A stretch of 9,964 bases of DNA from CAAGNP01 sp045644725 (GCA_045644725.1 JAZRHK010000144.1:1-9964), one strand, 5' to 3'; shown: positions 1 to 7,562, numbered from the stretch's first letter. Translations and numbers: made by a program. The notes: generated by a model from the letters alone, not told the origin.

Positions 1-270
1 AAGCACTGCTGATTTCATCCCCAATCTTGTGGCTGAGGTGACAGTAGCACGGCAATGGTTTGACTGGATACCTCCAGTGGTTATAACCAAGTCACAGCCT
101 AGTTCCTTGGCTTCAGCTAGTGCGTATTCAAGTTTGCGCACTTTGTTGCCAGAAAGTTCAGAGCCAGTCTCATCGTCATGTTTGACATAAATATTTTTAC
201 CCAGTTGTGCAGATAGTCTTTCCAATTTGATAATTTTGGTTGGAAGGTTTGCAAGAGATATTTTTTTCAT
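1..270 (-). CDS. D-cysteine desulfhydrase / ACC deaminase family PLP enzyme (N-terminal part, cut by window edge)
   Basis: The first 90 codons of a minus-strand gene starting at ATG 270-268 are present; the rest lies beyond the left edge. The start MKKISLANLPTKIIKLERLS and the motif GNKVRKLEY (residues 41-49) are typical of the ACC deaminase/D-cysteine desulfhydrase branch of fold-type II PLP enzymes. K43 lines up with the PLP-binding lysine. GGIQSNHCR (66-74) holds the Ser-Asn-His stretch, with S70 at the nucleophile position; K43 and S70 are 27 residues apart, as in ACC deaminase (K51/S78). Family members deaminate D-cysteine to pyruvate, sulfide and ammonia, or open ACC; they are cytosolic. 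His after SN favours the desulfhydrase-like group, but substrate cannot be settled from the N-terminus. It is transcribed away from the exported amidase-like gene. Confidence 0.88.
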   Translation of the reverse strand, partial: MKKISLANLPTKIIKLERLSAQLGKNIYVKHDDETGSELSGNKVRKLEYALAEAKELGCDLVITTGGIQSNHCRATVTSATRLGMKSAVL

Positions 271-294
271 GATTTACAGTTTAATTATACTATA

Positions 295-322
295 CAAAGA
301 TACAAAATTTGTAATTTTGCAA
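295..322 (-). promoter_or_regulatory. Predicted Bacteroidetes-type promoter for the desulfhydrase-like gene
   Basis: Read on the minus strand, TTG (322-320) is followed after 17 nt by TATCTTTG (302-295), a full match to the Bacteroidetes -7 consensus TAnnTTTG. It lies 25 nt upstream of the ATG at 270. This is consensus matching only. Confidence 0.55.
312..319 (+). promoter_or_regulatory. Possible -7 element for the golvesin/amidase gene
   Basis: TAATTTTG matches TAnnTTTG and sits 36 nt before the ATG at 356. No clear TTG is found at the -33 distance, so this is weaker than the divergent promoter. The site lies between the -33 and -7 elements of the minus-strand promoter, so the two promoters would compete. 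Confidence 0.3.
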
Positions 323-355
323 CAGGAAGACTGAAATAATAAATAACAAATATCT

Positions 356-3300
356 ATGAAGTTCAAACATCTATTGGCATTAGTGCTGGCTATTTGCTTT
401 ACGGCTAATGCATTTGCCCAGAAAAAGGCCCCCAAGAAACAGGAGGTGGCAGTGGAACAGTTTGCAGCTATTGCTGATTCTATCCACACATATTTGAAAC
501 CTTCTGCCATTGTTGGTGGCACCATTACAGTTGAAAATGTATTCATTTATCCTGAAAAGCAGATGGATATCCATTTTTCAAGGGTTCTTGGTGATTACCC
601 TTTAAGAGACGAGGATGTCAAGGTTCTGTACTCGATTGTCAAGGCACTTCTCCCTGCTGGTTATGAAGGTTACAAGGTGACAGGATACTCGAGCAACAGT
701 ACATTCGAAGAGCTCTCTTCACCTTTCTACTCAGGCAGAAAGGCTGCTACAGCTACCGCTTCGAAGAAAGGAAAAACTCCTGTTGTCAATAAATGGGTTT
801 CCAAAATTGACCCTGAGTACAATGTTACCAAAGGCCTCCAGAGTGCACACATTGCCCTTTGGCAAAGCCACGGATTCTACTATGAGCAGAAACTCATGCG
901 TTGGGAGTGGCAGAGGGCGCGTATCTTCCAGACTGTGGAGGACTTGTATACCCAAAGTTACGTTGTGCCATTCCTGGTTCCAATGTTGGAAAATGCTGGT
1001 GCCTATGTGGCAATGCCTCGCGAGAGGGATTATCACGCTTATGAGCTCATCGTGGACAATGATGCAGCCTCTACCAGCAGAACAGGTGGAGCTTATGCAG
1101 AGGATGGATCGTGGAGTGAGGCTCCAGTTGCAGGCTTTGCTGATGCAAAAGAGAACTATGAGTATCAGGAGAACCCTTTCCAGATGGGTACTTCCCGTGT
1201 TGCAAATGCAATAAAAGGTGTTGCAGCTACTGCAACAGCTACCTGGAGCACATCGGTGAATGAAGATGGAGAGTATGCAGTATATGTATCCTACACCACT
1301 TTGCCAAACAGTTCAGATTGTGCCCAATATACAGTCAACTATGAAGGTGGATCGCAGTCATTCTCTGTGAACCAAAAGATGGGTGGAGGTACCTGGGTGT
1401 ATATCGGTACATTCCCATTTGAAGCTGGCAAGGAGTACTCAGTAGTCCTTTCAAACAACACCCCTGCCGGAAAGAAATTCATTGACAAGAGCCTTGTATC
1501 GGCTGACGCAGTAAAAGTGGGCGGCGGTATGGGCAATATTGCACGCAAACCATCCAAAGAGATTATCAGCAATATGCAGAGCGCCCTTTCATTGGATAAC
1601 AAACCTATCGAAATGCCCGATTTCGAGTATGTAAGCGAAGTGAGCGGATATCCGAGAATCAAGGAGGGTGCCCGCTATTGGCTACAATGGTCAGGCTTCT
1701 CTGATACCATCTATTCACCTAACAAGAATATGAATGACTACAATGATGACTATATGTCACGTGGACGTTGGGTGAATGTATTGAGCGGTGGCTCAAATGT
1801 GAATCCTAAGGAGAAAGGGTTGAATGTCCCTGTTGATTTGTCCATGGCTTTCCACACTGACGCTGGAACTACCCTTGATGACGAAATGGTCGGCACACTC
1901 TCTATCTATACCCGTTTCTCTAATGGGAAGGATGTTTTCCCTACAGGTGAATCAAGGATGGCCAATCGTGATTTGGCAGATATTATCCAGACTCAGATCG
2001 TAGATGATATTCAGGCGCTATATGAAGAAAACTGGCCACGCAGAGGTTTGTGGGACCGCTCATACAGCGAGTCCAGAACACCGGAAGTTCCATCTATGCT
2101 TCTGGAATTCCTCTCTCACCAGAACCTTGCTGATATGAGATATGGTCTTGATCCAAGATTCCGTTTCTCAGTGAGCCGTGCCATCTATAAGGCGATGCTC
2201 CGCTTCCAGGCCAACAGATATGGCTTTGACTATGTGGTGCAGCCCCTTCCAGTAGAGTCTTTTGCTGCTGTATTGGTAGATAATGGCGGAGAGAAACCAA
2301 CCGTGAAGTTGTCATGGAATGGCGTGAATGATCCTCTTGAACCTACAGCTGTACCTACAGGCTATGTTGTATACTACAAGAAAGAGGGTGGGGAACTTGG
2401 ACATAAAGTCCTAGGTCCTAAGGATGGAACCTCTCTTACTATGGAGATAGATGCAGATGCCATCTACAGCTTCAAAGTGGTGGCAGTCAATGATGGTGGT
2501 GCCAGCTTCCCTTCAGAGGAACTTTCAGTGGGAACTTCGGCAAACTGGAAAAACAATTATACAGTATTGGTAATGAATGGTTTTGACAGAATCTCCGCAC
2601 CTGCTTCATTTGCTACCTCGGATAGTACCAGAGGTGGTTTTGCAAACTATCTTGACGGTGGCGTATCATACATCAATGACTACTCTTATATCGGAGCACA
2701 GCACGAATACCGCAGACCTATTCCATGGATGGATGATGATGCTCCTGGCTTCGGTGCTTCATATGCAAACTATGAATCAAAAGTGGTGGCAGGCAACACA
2801 TTTGACTATCCACGCAAACATGGTAAATCTATCGTGAAAGCAGGGTACAATTTCGTTTCAGCCAGCAGAGCCGCTGTTGCCTCCGGATCTGTTTCACTCT
2901 GTGACTATCCTGTAGTGGATATGATTATGGGTAAACAGGTGAAAACACAAATGGGACGTGATGGCGCCAATAAAGCCCAGTTTGAGGTATTTACTCCGCT
3001 ATTGCAGAAACAAATTACAAAATACTGTCAGGAAGGTGGCCGTCTTTTGATTTCAGGATCATATGTGGCTTCTGATATTTGGGACAATATGCTTGACAAT
3101 GAACCTAGCCGTCCTTCACACACTGGTGAGGTCAGAAATATTGTGAAAACCCTCCAAAGGACATCAAATGAACTTCAGGCACTTCTCAATACCATCCATA
3201 CTGAGTATTCATATGTACAGAAATCTAACGATTCACTTGGCTTTGAGTACTACAAATATGATGAAGAAGCTGTTAGAAAGATTACTGAAACCATTGACCT

Positions 3301-3769
3301 GAGCAACAAATATATCGATTCTATTGGTGCTACATTGGCCGTTACCAACAAGGATATAAAAGCTTTCGAAAAGGGTACTGATGCTGATGAACGCTCTAAA
3401 AACTTTGCGGAGGAGGTACTTAAGTTCCGTTGGATGACACACTTTGCATCAGCTGCAGGTGAAGTCAAGATGGCACAGAATCCACTGGGCGTAGGTTATA
3501 ACAATATCCCCTCAGGTGTCTACTCATTCAATACTCAGCCAAATGCAAAAGTGTATGCTGTGGAATCTCCTGACGGTCTTGTCCCTGTTGGATCAAACGC
3601 GTGGACCATCTTCCGTTATGCAGACAACAACATCTCTGCAGGTGTGGCATACAAAGGTGAGGATTACCGTTGTGTAACCCTTGGATTCCCTATCGAGACA
3701 CTGGAAACAGAGGAGCAGATAGACGCCATCCTTGCAGACATCCTCAAGTTCTTGACTGAAGAGGAATAG
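356..3769 (+). CDS. Exported golvesin-domain protein with split Amidase_3-like fold ('xanthan lyase'-type)
   Basis: This is an 1137-residue protein with a signal peptide (residues 1-21, cleavage near AFA|Q). A Zn-amidase-like fold (N-acetylmuramoyl-L-alanine amidase, Amidase_3) can be traced in two pieces. The first, about 165-232, has H172 in QSHG, E195 as the likely second metal ligand, and PRERD. The second, about 415-620, has H500 in FHTDAG and E584 in LLEFLSHQN. Between them (about 265-390) lies a golvesin C-terminal-like beta domain ending in ADAVKVGGG. An Fn3-like domain follows (about 625-725), then a C-terminal domain (about 735-1137) with the glutamine-amidotransferase-like stretch GGRLLISGSYVASDIW and a helical insert near 915-1015. 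Databases often label such proteins 'xanthan lyase', but the visible motifs point to peptidoglycan or another cell-envelope amide/glycan substrate. Activity is inferred; the domain order is fairly sure. The gene is followed by a terminator. Confidence 0.85.
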   Translation: MKFKHLLALVLAICFTANAFAQKKAPKKQEVAVEQFAAIADSIHTYLKPSAIVGGTITVENVFIYPEKQMDIHFSRVLGDYPLRDEDVKVLYSIVKALLPAGYEGYKVTGYSSNSTFEELSSPFYSGRKAATATASKKGKTPVVNKWVSKIDPEYNVTKGLQSAHIALWQSHGFYYEQKLMRWEWQRARIFQTVEDLYTQSYVVPFLVPMLENAGAYVAMPRERDYHAYELIVDNDAASTSRTGGAYAEDGSWSEAPVAGFADAKENYEYQENPFQMGTSRVANAIKGVAATATATWSTSVNEDGEYAVYVSYTTLPNSSDCAQYTVNYEGGSQSFSVNQKMGGGTWVYIGTFPFEAGKEYSVVLSNNTPAGKKFIDKSLVSADAVKVGGGMGNIARKPSKEIISNMQSALSLDNKPIEMPDFEYVSEVSGYPRIKEGARYWLQWSGFSDTIYSPNKNMNDYNDDYMSRGRWVNVLSGGSNVNPKEKGLNVPVDLSMAFHTDAGTTLDDEMVGTLSIYTRFSNGKDVFPTGESRMANRDLADIIQTQIVDDIQALYEENWPRRGLWDRSYSESRTPEVPSMLLEFLSHQNLADMRYGLDPRFRFSVSRAIYKAMLRFQANRYGFDYVVQPLPVESFAAVLVDNGGEKPTVKLSWNGVNDPLEPTAVPTGYVVYYKKEGGELGHKVLGPKDGTSLTMEIDADAIYSFKVVAVNDGGASFPSEELSVGTSANWKNNYTVLVMNGFDRISAPASFATSDSTRGGFANYLDGGVSYINDYSYIGAQHEYRRPIPWMDDDAPGFGASYANYESKVVAGNTFDYPRKHGKSIVKAGYNFVSASRAAVASGSVSLCDYPVVDMIMGKQVKTQMGRDGANKAQFEVFTPLLQKQITKYCQEGGRLLISGSYVASDIWDNMLDNEPSRPSHTGEVRNIVKTLQRTSNELQALLNTIHTEYSYVQKSNDSLGFEYYKYDEEAVRKITETIDLSNKYIDSIGATLAVTNKDIKAFEKGTDADERSKNFAEEVLKFRWMTHFASAAGEVKMAQNPLGVGYNNIPSGVYSFNTQPNAKVYAVESPDGLVPVGSNAWTIFRYADNNISAGVAYKGEDYRCVTLGFPIETLETEEQIDAILADILKFLTEEE

Positions 3770-3810
3770 GGGGCTGCGACAATTTGTCAGTAAAGATATA
3801 TTGGTATGGA

Positions 3811-3846
3811 AATTGCCGGTTTGCACATCGCAAATCGGCAATTTTT
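3811..3846 (+). terminator. Rho-independent terminator between the golvesin/amidase gene and htpG
   Basis: A 14-bp stem (3811-3824 with 3830-3843) has one G-T pair and a 5-nt loop, and runs into T3842-T3846. It begins 41 nt after the upstream stop codon and ends 14 nt before the htpG ATG. It most likely ends the upstream transcript, but it sits so close to htpG that it could also fold in the htpG leader. No convincing TAnnTTTG element for htpG was found downstream of the upstream stop codon. Confidence 0.7.
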
Positions 3847-3860
3847 AAATTATATATATT

Positions 3861-5915
3861 ATGCAAAAAGGTACAATTGGTGTAACAACCGAGAACATTT
3901 TCCCGGTTATCAAAAAGTTTCTTTACTCTGACCACGAAATTTTCCTCAGAGAGCTTGTAGCAAATGCAGTGGATGCTTCTCAAAAGATGAAGACACTTGC
4001 AAACAATGGCGAATTCAAAGGTGAACTTGGAGATATGACCATCCACGTGGATCTTGACGAGAAGAAGAAAATCCTTACTATCACCGACCGCGGTATCGGT
4101 ATGACCTCAGAAGAGGTGGACAAATATATCAACCAGATTGCCTTCTCAAGTGCAGGTGAATTCCTTGAGAAATATAAAGACCAGAGCATTATCGGCCACT
4201 TCGGTCTTGGTTTCTACTCAGCATTTATGGTAGCGAAGAAGGTGACCATCGACACCCTTTCATGGAAAGATGGTGCTGAGGCTGTCAAATGGGAGTGCAG
4301 CGGTGATCCTGAGTATAAAATGTCTGCAAGCAAAAAAGCTGAGAGAGGTACCACCATCACCCTTCATATTTCTGACGAAGAGGGAGATGCTGAATTTACC
4401 CAAAAATCACGCATCCAGGAGCTTCTGAACAAATATTGCAAGTTTATGCCTGTATCTATCGCTTTCGGCAAAGAACAGGAATGGGACAGCAAGAAGAGCG
4501 AATATGTCGATACAGACAAAGATAAAATAGTCAACGGCACCACCCCTATCTGGACACTCAAACCTTCAGAGCTTAAGGAAGAGGACTACATGAAGTTCTA
4601 TCGTGAACTCTACCCTATGCAGGAGGAGCCACTTTTCCATATCCATCTTAATGTGGATTACCCGTTCAATCTGACAGGTGTACTCTACTTCCCTAAGATA
4701 AAGGAGAAGATGGATGTTTCACGCAATAAAATCCAATTGTTCTGCAACCAGATGTTCGTTACCGACTCTGTAGAGAATATAGTTCCGGACTTCCTTACCC
4801 TTCTTCACGGTGTGATTGACTCTCCTGATATTCCACTCAATGTGTCGAGAAGTTATCTGCAGGCAGATGCTGAGGTTAAGAAAATCTCTACTTATATTAC
4901 CAAGAAAGTGGCTGACAGACTTGAGGAGATCTATAAGAAAGAGCGCAAGAACTTTGAGGACAAGTGGGACAACCTCAAACTCTTTATAGAATACGGTATG
5001 CTTACTGAGGACAAATTCTGCGAAAGAGCGATGAAATTTGCCCTTCTCAAAAATACTGACGGCAAATTCTTCAACTACGAGGATTACCGCAAGGTAGTAG
5101 AGGGTGAGCAGACCGACAAGAACAAAAAAGTGGTTTACCTATATGCTACCGACACAGAAGAGCAATACTCATATATTGAAGCGGCAAAAGCAAAAGGTTA
5201 TGATGTCCTCCTTTTCGACTGTCATCTTGACTCACACTTTGTAAACCTTCTGGAGAGCAAACTTTCTGACACCACTTTTGCACGTGTGGATGCAGATACC
5301 ATTGACAAGCTTATCCAGAAAGAGGATATAGTAAAACCGACCCTTTCCGAAGGTGAACAGGCCGACCTCTCAAGCATCTTCCAGTCAGTGCTCCCTTCTG
5401 GCAACAATTACTATGTCCAGGCCGAGAACCTTGGGGAGACAAGCGCACCTATTCTCATCACCCAGAGCGAGTTCATGCGCCGTTACCGCGAGATGTCATC
5501 TATGGGTGGAGGTATGAACTTCTACGGCGAAATGCCAGAGTCATACAATATCGTGGTAAATATGGAGCACCCTCTTATCAAGAGGATTCTTGATGCCAAA
5601 GGTGAAGCTACCGCTGACAAGGTAAGCAGCTGGGATGCAACACATGCAGAACTTAAAGGTGCTGTTGCGAAGATTGATGAGGCCAACAAGGACAAAAAGT
5701 ACGATGAGATCTCTACCGCTGACAAAGATGAGAAAGAGCGTCTGAACAAGGAGCTAGAGACACTTGCTGGCATCCGTAAAGAGGCTATGGAGGAGTTTGC
5801 CAAAGGGAACACCCTCCTCAAACAGGTTACCGACCTGGCTCTCCTTGCCAACAACATGCTTAAAGGTAAAGAGCTCAGCGACTTCATCAAGAGAAGCACC
5901 GAAGTATTGATGTAA
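3861..5915 (+). CDS. htpG: Molecular chaperone HtpG (bacterial Hsp90)
   Basis: This 684-residue cytosolic ATP-dependent chaperone acts as a homodimer in late folding and stress protection. The GHKL ATPase motifs are clear: RELVANAVDAS with E31 and N35 (catalytic Glu and Mg-binding Asn), DRGIGM with D76 contacting adenine, GHFGLGFYSAFMVA as the glycine-rich ATP lid, and AERGTTITLHI. The middle domain contains DVSRNKIQLFCNQMFVTD and LNVSRSYLQ, whose Arg is expected to contact ATP phosphate. The C-terminal part carries the dimerisation region and ends STEVLM, without the eukaryotic MEEVD tail. It is longer than E. coli HtpG (624 residues), as is usual for Bacteroidetes. The ATG start gives the normal MQKGTIGVTTEN N-terminus. 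The Shine-Dalgarno is weak (AT-rich leader). It appears to be a single-gene unit, with hairpins on both sides. Confidence 0.98.
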   Translation: MQKGTIGVTTENIFPVIKKFLYSDHEIFLRELVANAVDASQKMKTLANNGEFKGELGDMTIHVDLDEKKKILTITDRGIGMTSEEVDKYINQIAFSSAGEFLEKYKDQSIIGHFGLGFYSAFMVAKKVTIDTLSWKDGAEAVKWECSGDPEYKMSASKKAERGTTITLHISDEEGDAEFTQKSRIQELLNKYCKFMPVSIAFGKEQEWDSKKSEYVDTDKDKIVNGTTPIWTLKPSELKEEDYMKFYRELYPMQEEPLFHIHLNVDYPFNLTGVLYFPKIKEKMDVSRNKIQLFCNQMFVTDSVENIVPDFLTLLHGVIDSPDIPLNVSRSYLQADAEVKKISTYITKKVADRLEEIYKKERKNFEDKWDNLKLFIEYGMLTEDKFCERAMKFALLKNTDGKFFNYEDYRKVVEGEQTDKNKKVVYLYATDTEEQYSYIEAAKAKGYDVLLFDCHLDSHFVNLLESKLSDTTFARVDADTIDKLIQKEDIVKPTLSEGEQADLSSIFQSVLPSGNNYYVQAENLGETSAPILITQSEFMRRYREMSSMGGGMNFYGEMPESYNIVVNMEHPLIKRILDAKGEATADKVSSWDATHAELKGAVAKIDEANKDKKYDEISTADKDEKERLNKELETLAGIRKEAMEEFAKGNTLLKQVTDLALLANNMLKGKELSDFIKRSTEVLM

Positions 5916-5972
5916 GCCAATCTTCACTGGGCCCACAACGCCCTATTGAACCAAATCTACGTACTCCATATG

Positions 5973-6008
5973 AAACGGGCACAGAATCACACGATTCCGT
6001 GCCCGTTT
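5973..6008 (+). terminator. Hairpin behind htpG (first repeat unit, probable terminator)
   Basis: AAACGGGCAC (5973-5982) pairs perfectly with GTGCCCGTTT (5999-6008). Inside, after one A-C mismatch, GAATC pairs with GATTC around an ACAC loop, giving 15 pairs in all. It lies 57 nt after the htpG stop and its 3' arm ends in TTT. It is both the first unit of repeat array 1 and a plausible 3' end for the htpG mRNA. The T tract is short, so mRNA 3'-end protection is as likely as termination. Confidence 0.5.
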
Positions 6009-6110
6009 AGCTTTCGGCGGGCAGTTTGGGCATAGAATGACCGCTTTTCGTGCCCGATCTTACTTTTTTCGGCAGTTTGGGCATGGAACTTAGGCTTTTC
6101 GTGTCCGTTT
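5973..6110 (+). repeat. REP-like hairpin array 1 (three units, 51-nt period)
   Basis: Three 28-nt hairpins start at 5977, 6028 and 6079, exactly 51 nt apart, all in the same orientation. Each begins GGGCAC or GGGCAT and ends GTGCCC (GTGTCC in the third), with purine 7 opposite an invariant C22 and further A/T pairing inside. The 23-nt spacers are related (GTTTAGCTTTCGG...CAGTTT) but more variable than in array 2. The third unit (GGAACTTAGG interior) is nearly identical to the last unit of array 3, and both are followed by the same tail module. No protein gene is credible here. Confidence 0.85.
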
Positions 6111-6178
6111 TTTATGGGAGGTGCTTTTGGCGGCGATCGGAGGTCAGTTCTTCAGGCGTTCGCTTCGCTCACTCCCAC
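6071..6178 (+). repeat. Terminal unit plus tail module, left copy
   Basis: This stretch closely matches 9710-9811: the last hairpin unit (GGGCATGGAACNTAGGCTTTTC), then TTTTGGCGG, then GATCGGAGGTCAGTTCTTCAG and a GCTTCGCT-CTCCCAC stretch. The left copy has about 10 extra bases after the hairpin (near 6109-6122). Two loci ending in the same last unit and tail show that the arrays have a fixed right end rather than being plain slippage products. Confidence 0.75.
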
Positions 6179-6292
6179 CACCGCTTTCGCGGCTGCTCGC
6201 TGTGAACACTCACAGAGTGTTCACTAATCGCTCACGACCCCGCTATCAAGCGCGGGTGCTTAGGCCTTCAGAACCTGATCCTCCGCATCACC
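6132..6292. repeat. Large imperfect inverted repeat with nested hairpins
   Basis: The left arm 6132-6157 can pair with 6264-6292: 23 of its 26 bases match, with three single-base bulges, all on the right side. The 106-nt interior holds smaller hairpins: CCGC-TTTC-GCGG (6181-6192), a perfect 9-bp repeat GTGAACACT/AGTGTTCAC (6202-6224, 5-nt loop), and CCCGC/GCGGG (6238-6256). This could be a structured RNA, a MITE-like element or the end structure of the repeat element. An open frame at 6121-6312 crosses it, but its translation is low-complexity and follows the palindromes, so I do not call it a gene. Confidence 0.6.
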
Positions 6293-6310
6293 TTCAGATT
6301 CACTTTCAGT

Positions 6311-6512
6311 AGGCACTTTGGGCATGGAATGACCACTTTTCGTGCCCGTTTACCTTTCCGCAGGCACTTCGGGCACAGAATTGCCACTTTTCATGCCCGT
6401 TTACCTTTCACCAGGCACTTTGGGCATAGAATGACCGCTTTTCGTGCCCGTTTACCTTTCCGCAGGCACTTTGGGCACAAAAATGCCGCTTTTCGTGCCC
6501 GTTTTGATTTTT
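6311..6512 (+). repeat. REP-like hairpin array 2 (four units, 51-nt period) just upstream of the RAYT gene
   Basis: The 28-nt hairpins start at 6320, 6371, 6422 and 6473, again exactly 51 nt apart. Full units are 6311-6361, 6362-6412 and 6413-6463, with the last truncated near 6512. The spacer GTTTACCTTTCCGCAGGCACTTT is almost constant, so this is a tandem repeat and not a CRISPR. The GGCAC in each spacer can also pair with the GTGCC of the preceding 3' arm, offering an alternative hairpin. Because 51 is a multiple of three, the array is open in one frame (6329-6514) and would read as a 17-residue repeat; this is a by-product. The last hairpin ends 14 nt before the -33 element of the RAYT promoter. 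Confidence 0.88.
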
Positions 6513-6514
6513 AA

Positions 6515-6545
6515 TTGCACATAAAAGATATCGTACATATCTTTG
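6515..6545 (+). promoter_or_regulatory. Promoter of the RAYT-type transposase gene
   Basis: TTG (6515-6517) and TATCTTTG (6538-6545) are spaced by 20 nt and match the Bacteroidetes primary sigma consensus. Transcription would begin near 6552. The TTG codon at 6543 lies inside this -7 element, which rules it out as the start and supports ATG 6567. Confidence 0.6.
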
Positions 6546-6566
6546 GATAACAAAACTTATGAAGAT

Positions 6567-7505
6567 ATGACGGGAGGGAAAGCAAAAAGTTTTAGGGAGC
6601 TGGAGTATGAGTGCGAATCATTATTTCTTTGTCAGGGTTCTATATGGCATCTATATACTCCTGGCGACTCTACAAATCTACTATTCAGAACTAAAGAGGA
6701 TTTTATTGCAGGCATGAACATAATGGCATTTAGTGCACTGGACTATCCACAGCTACGCCATTTTACATTTGAATTGATGAACAATCATCTGCATGCTGTC
6801 ATTGCTGGGGATAAAGAAGTGATTCTTCAATTTTTCATTAATTTCAAAAAACGACTTTCAAGATATCTTCTATCTAAAGAGATATATGTGGACATCTTAT
6901 CTATTGAACCTGCCATGAAACCAATTCTAGACTTGAAGTCCCTTCGCTATCTCATATTATATGTCAACCGAAATGGATATGTTGTAAATTCCAAAGTGAC
7001 ACCATTCTCTTATCCCTGGGGGGCAAATATGTACTTCTTCAATCCTGTCACACGAAATCAAAACCGTCAATATTTCTCTGATCTGAAAGTAATGGATAGA
7101 AGGCGAATTTGCAGAAGCCACAAATGTGATTATCCGGACTCTATATATTTGACCGACGGTTATATATCACCACTTTGCTATTGTGATATTGATACTGCAG
7201 AAAGTTTTTTCCGTAATGCGCATCACTATATGTCTATGATCACTAAAGGTATTGAATCCTATTCAGAAATAGCAAAAGGGTTGGGAGACAGGACATTTCT
7301 CAGTGATGATGAGATGTATACCACTGTTACCAGCCTAACATTAAGAAAATACAAAAAGTTTGGGATTAACGAATTGTCAAATCAGGAGAGGGTAGAAATG
7401 GCAAATACTCTTCACTTTGATTATAACGCATCTAATAAACAGATAAGCAGAATACTGAAGCTTGATCCATATTCTGTGGAGTCAATGTTTCCTAAAGCCA
7501 AGTAA
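6567..7505 (+). CDS. REP-associated tyrosine transposase (RAYT)-like, HUH/Y1 family
   Basis: Counting from ATG 6567, the protein has 312 residues. FTFELMNNHLHAVIAG carries the HUH metal-binding pair H74-L-H76. It is followed by FFINFKKRLSRYL, which matches the helix after HUH in Y1_Tnp/TnpA_REP proteins. LRYLILYVNRNGYV aligns with the family's YIxxNPVxxGLV motif and places the catalytic tyrosine at Y128; the usual Asn-Pro is Tyr-Val here. The C-terminus (about 265-310, ERVEMANTLHFDYNASNKQISRILKL) looks like a helix-turn-helix DNA-binding tail. RAYTs nick single-stranded REP hairpins and are thought to spread them; they are usually single-copy housekeeping-like genes rather than IS elements, and I see no IS200/605-type ends beyond the arrays. 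The gene looks more AT-rich than htpG. A TTG start at 6543 is possible but sits in the promoter. Confidence 0.85.
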   Translation: MTGGKAKSFRELEYECESLFLCQGSIWHLYTPGDSTNLLFRTKEDFIAGMNIMAFSALDYPQLRHFTFELMNNHLHAVIAGDKEVILQFFINFKKRLSRYLLSKEIYVDILSIEPAMKPILDLKSLRYLILYVNRNGYVVNSKVTPFSYPWGANMYFFNPVTRNQNRQYFSDLKVMDRRRICRSHKCDYPDSIYLTDGYISPLCYCDIDTAESFFRNAHHYMSMITKGIESYSEIAKGLGDRTFLSDDEMYTTVTSLTLRKYKKFGINELSNQERVEMANTLHFDYNASNKQISRILKLDPYSVESMFPKAK

Positions 7506-7529
7506 AATTTTATCAAATTTCTTTAAATA

Positions 7530-7548
7530 TTTATTGTTTTTCAATAAA
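7530..7548. promoter_or_regulatory. Inverted repeat over the -33 element (candidate operator 1)
   Basis: TTTATTG-TTTTT-CAATAAA is a perfect 7-bp inverted repeat whose left half contains the -33 TTG. It is built from the same TTATTG/CAATAA half-site as the repeat at 7575-7590. It may be a binding site for the YozG-like regulator encoded in this operon. A weak 3' hairpin for the RAYT gene (stop at 7505) is the alternative, but no T tract follows. Confidence 0.4.
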
Positions 7549-7562
7549 AGTGTATATATTTG
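7534..7562 (+). promoter_or_regulatory. Promoter of the DUF2975-YozG operon
   Basis: TTG (7534-7536) and TATATTTG (7555-7562) are separated by 18 nt, a full match to TAnnTTTG. Predicted transcription starts near 7569, giving a leader of about 25 nt before ATG 7595. Confidence 0.6.

Noticed and set aside
783..1214. Long overlapping open frame within the golvesin/amidase gene
   Set aside because: It is a shadow frame of a well-supported coding sequence, with no domain and no start signal.
6132..6292. Integron attC site
   Set aside because: The size and inverted-repeat form are suggestive, but no GTTRRRY/RYYYAAC core pair is found at the ends and no integrase is nearby.
6121..6312. Arg/Ser/Pro-rich short open frame
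   Set aside because: It lies wholly within the large inverted repeat and its nested palindromes, has no ribosome site and no recognisable domain.
5977..6500. CRISPR array (28-nt palindromic repeats with 23-nt spacers)
   Set aside because: The spacers are related to each other and almost identical in array 2, no cas gene is present, and the interior of the 'repeat' is more variable than its arms. This is a tandem hairpin repeat.
6329..6514. Small protein with a 17-residue repeat (TTFRARLPFRRHFGHRM type)
   Set aside because: The 51-nt unit is a multiple of three, so any frame without stops in one unit stays open. The residues follow the hairpin arms and there is no start signal.
6543..6566. 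TTG start for the RAYT-like gene, eight codons upstream of the chosen ATG
   Set aside because: This TTG is part of the predicted -7 element TATCTTTG (6538-6545), so it would lie upstream of the transcript start.
6515..7505. Ordinary IS200/IS605 insertion sequence
   Set aside because: The protein is longer than typical TnpA, has a RAYT-like C-terminal tail, no TnpB or other IS partner, and lies among many hairpins instead of between a single left and right end.
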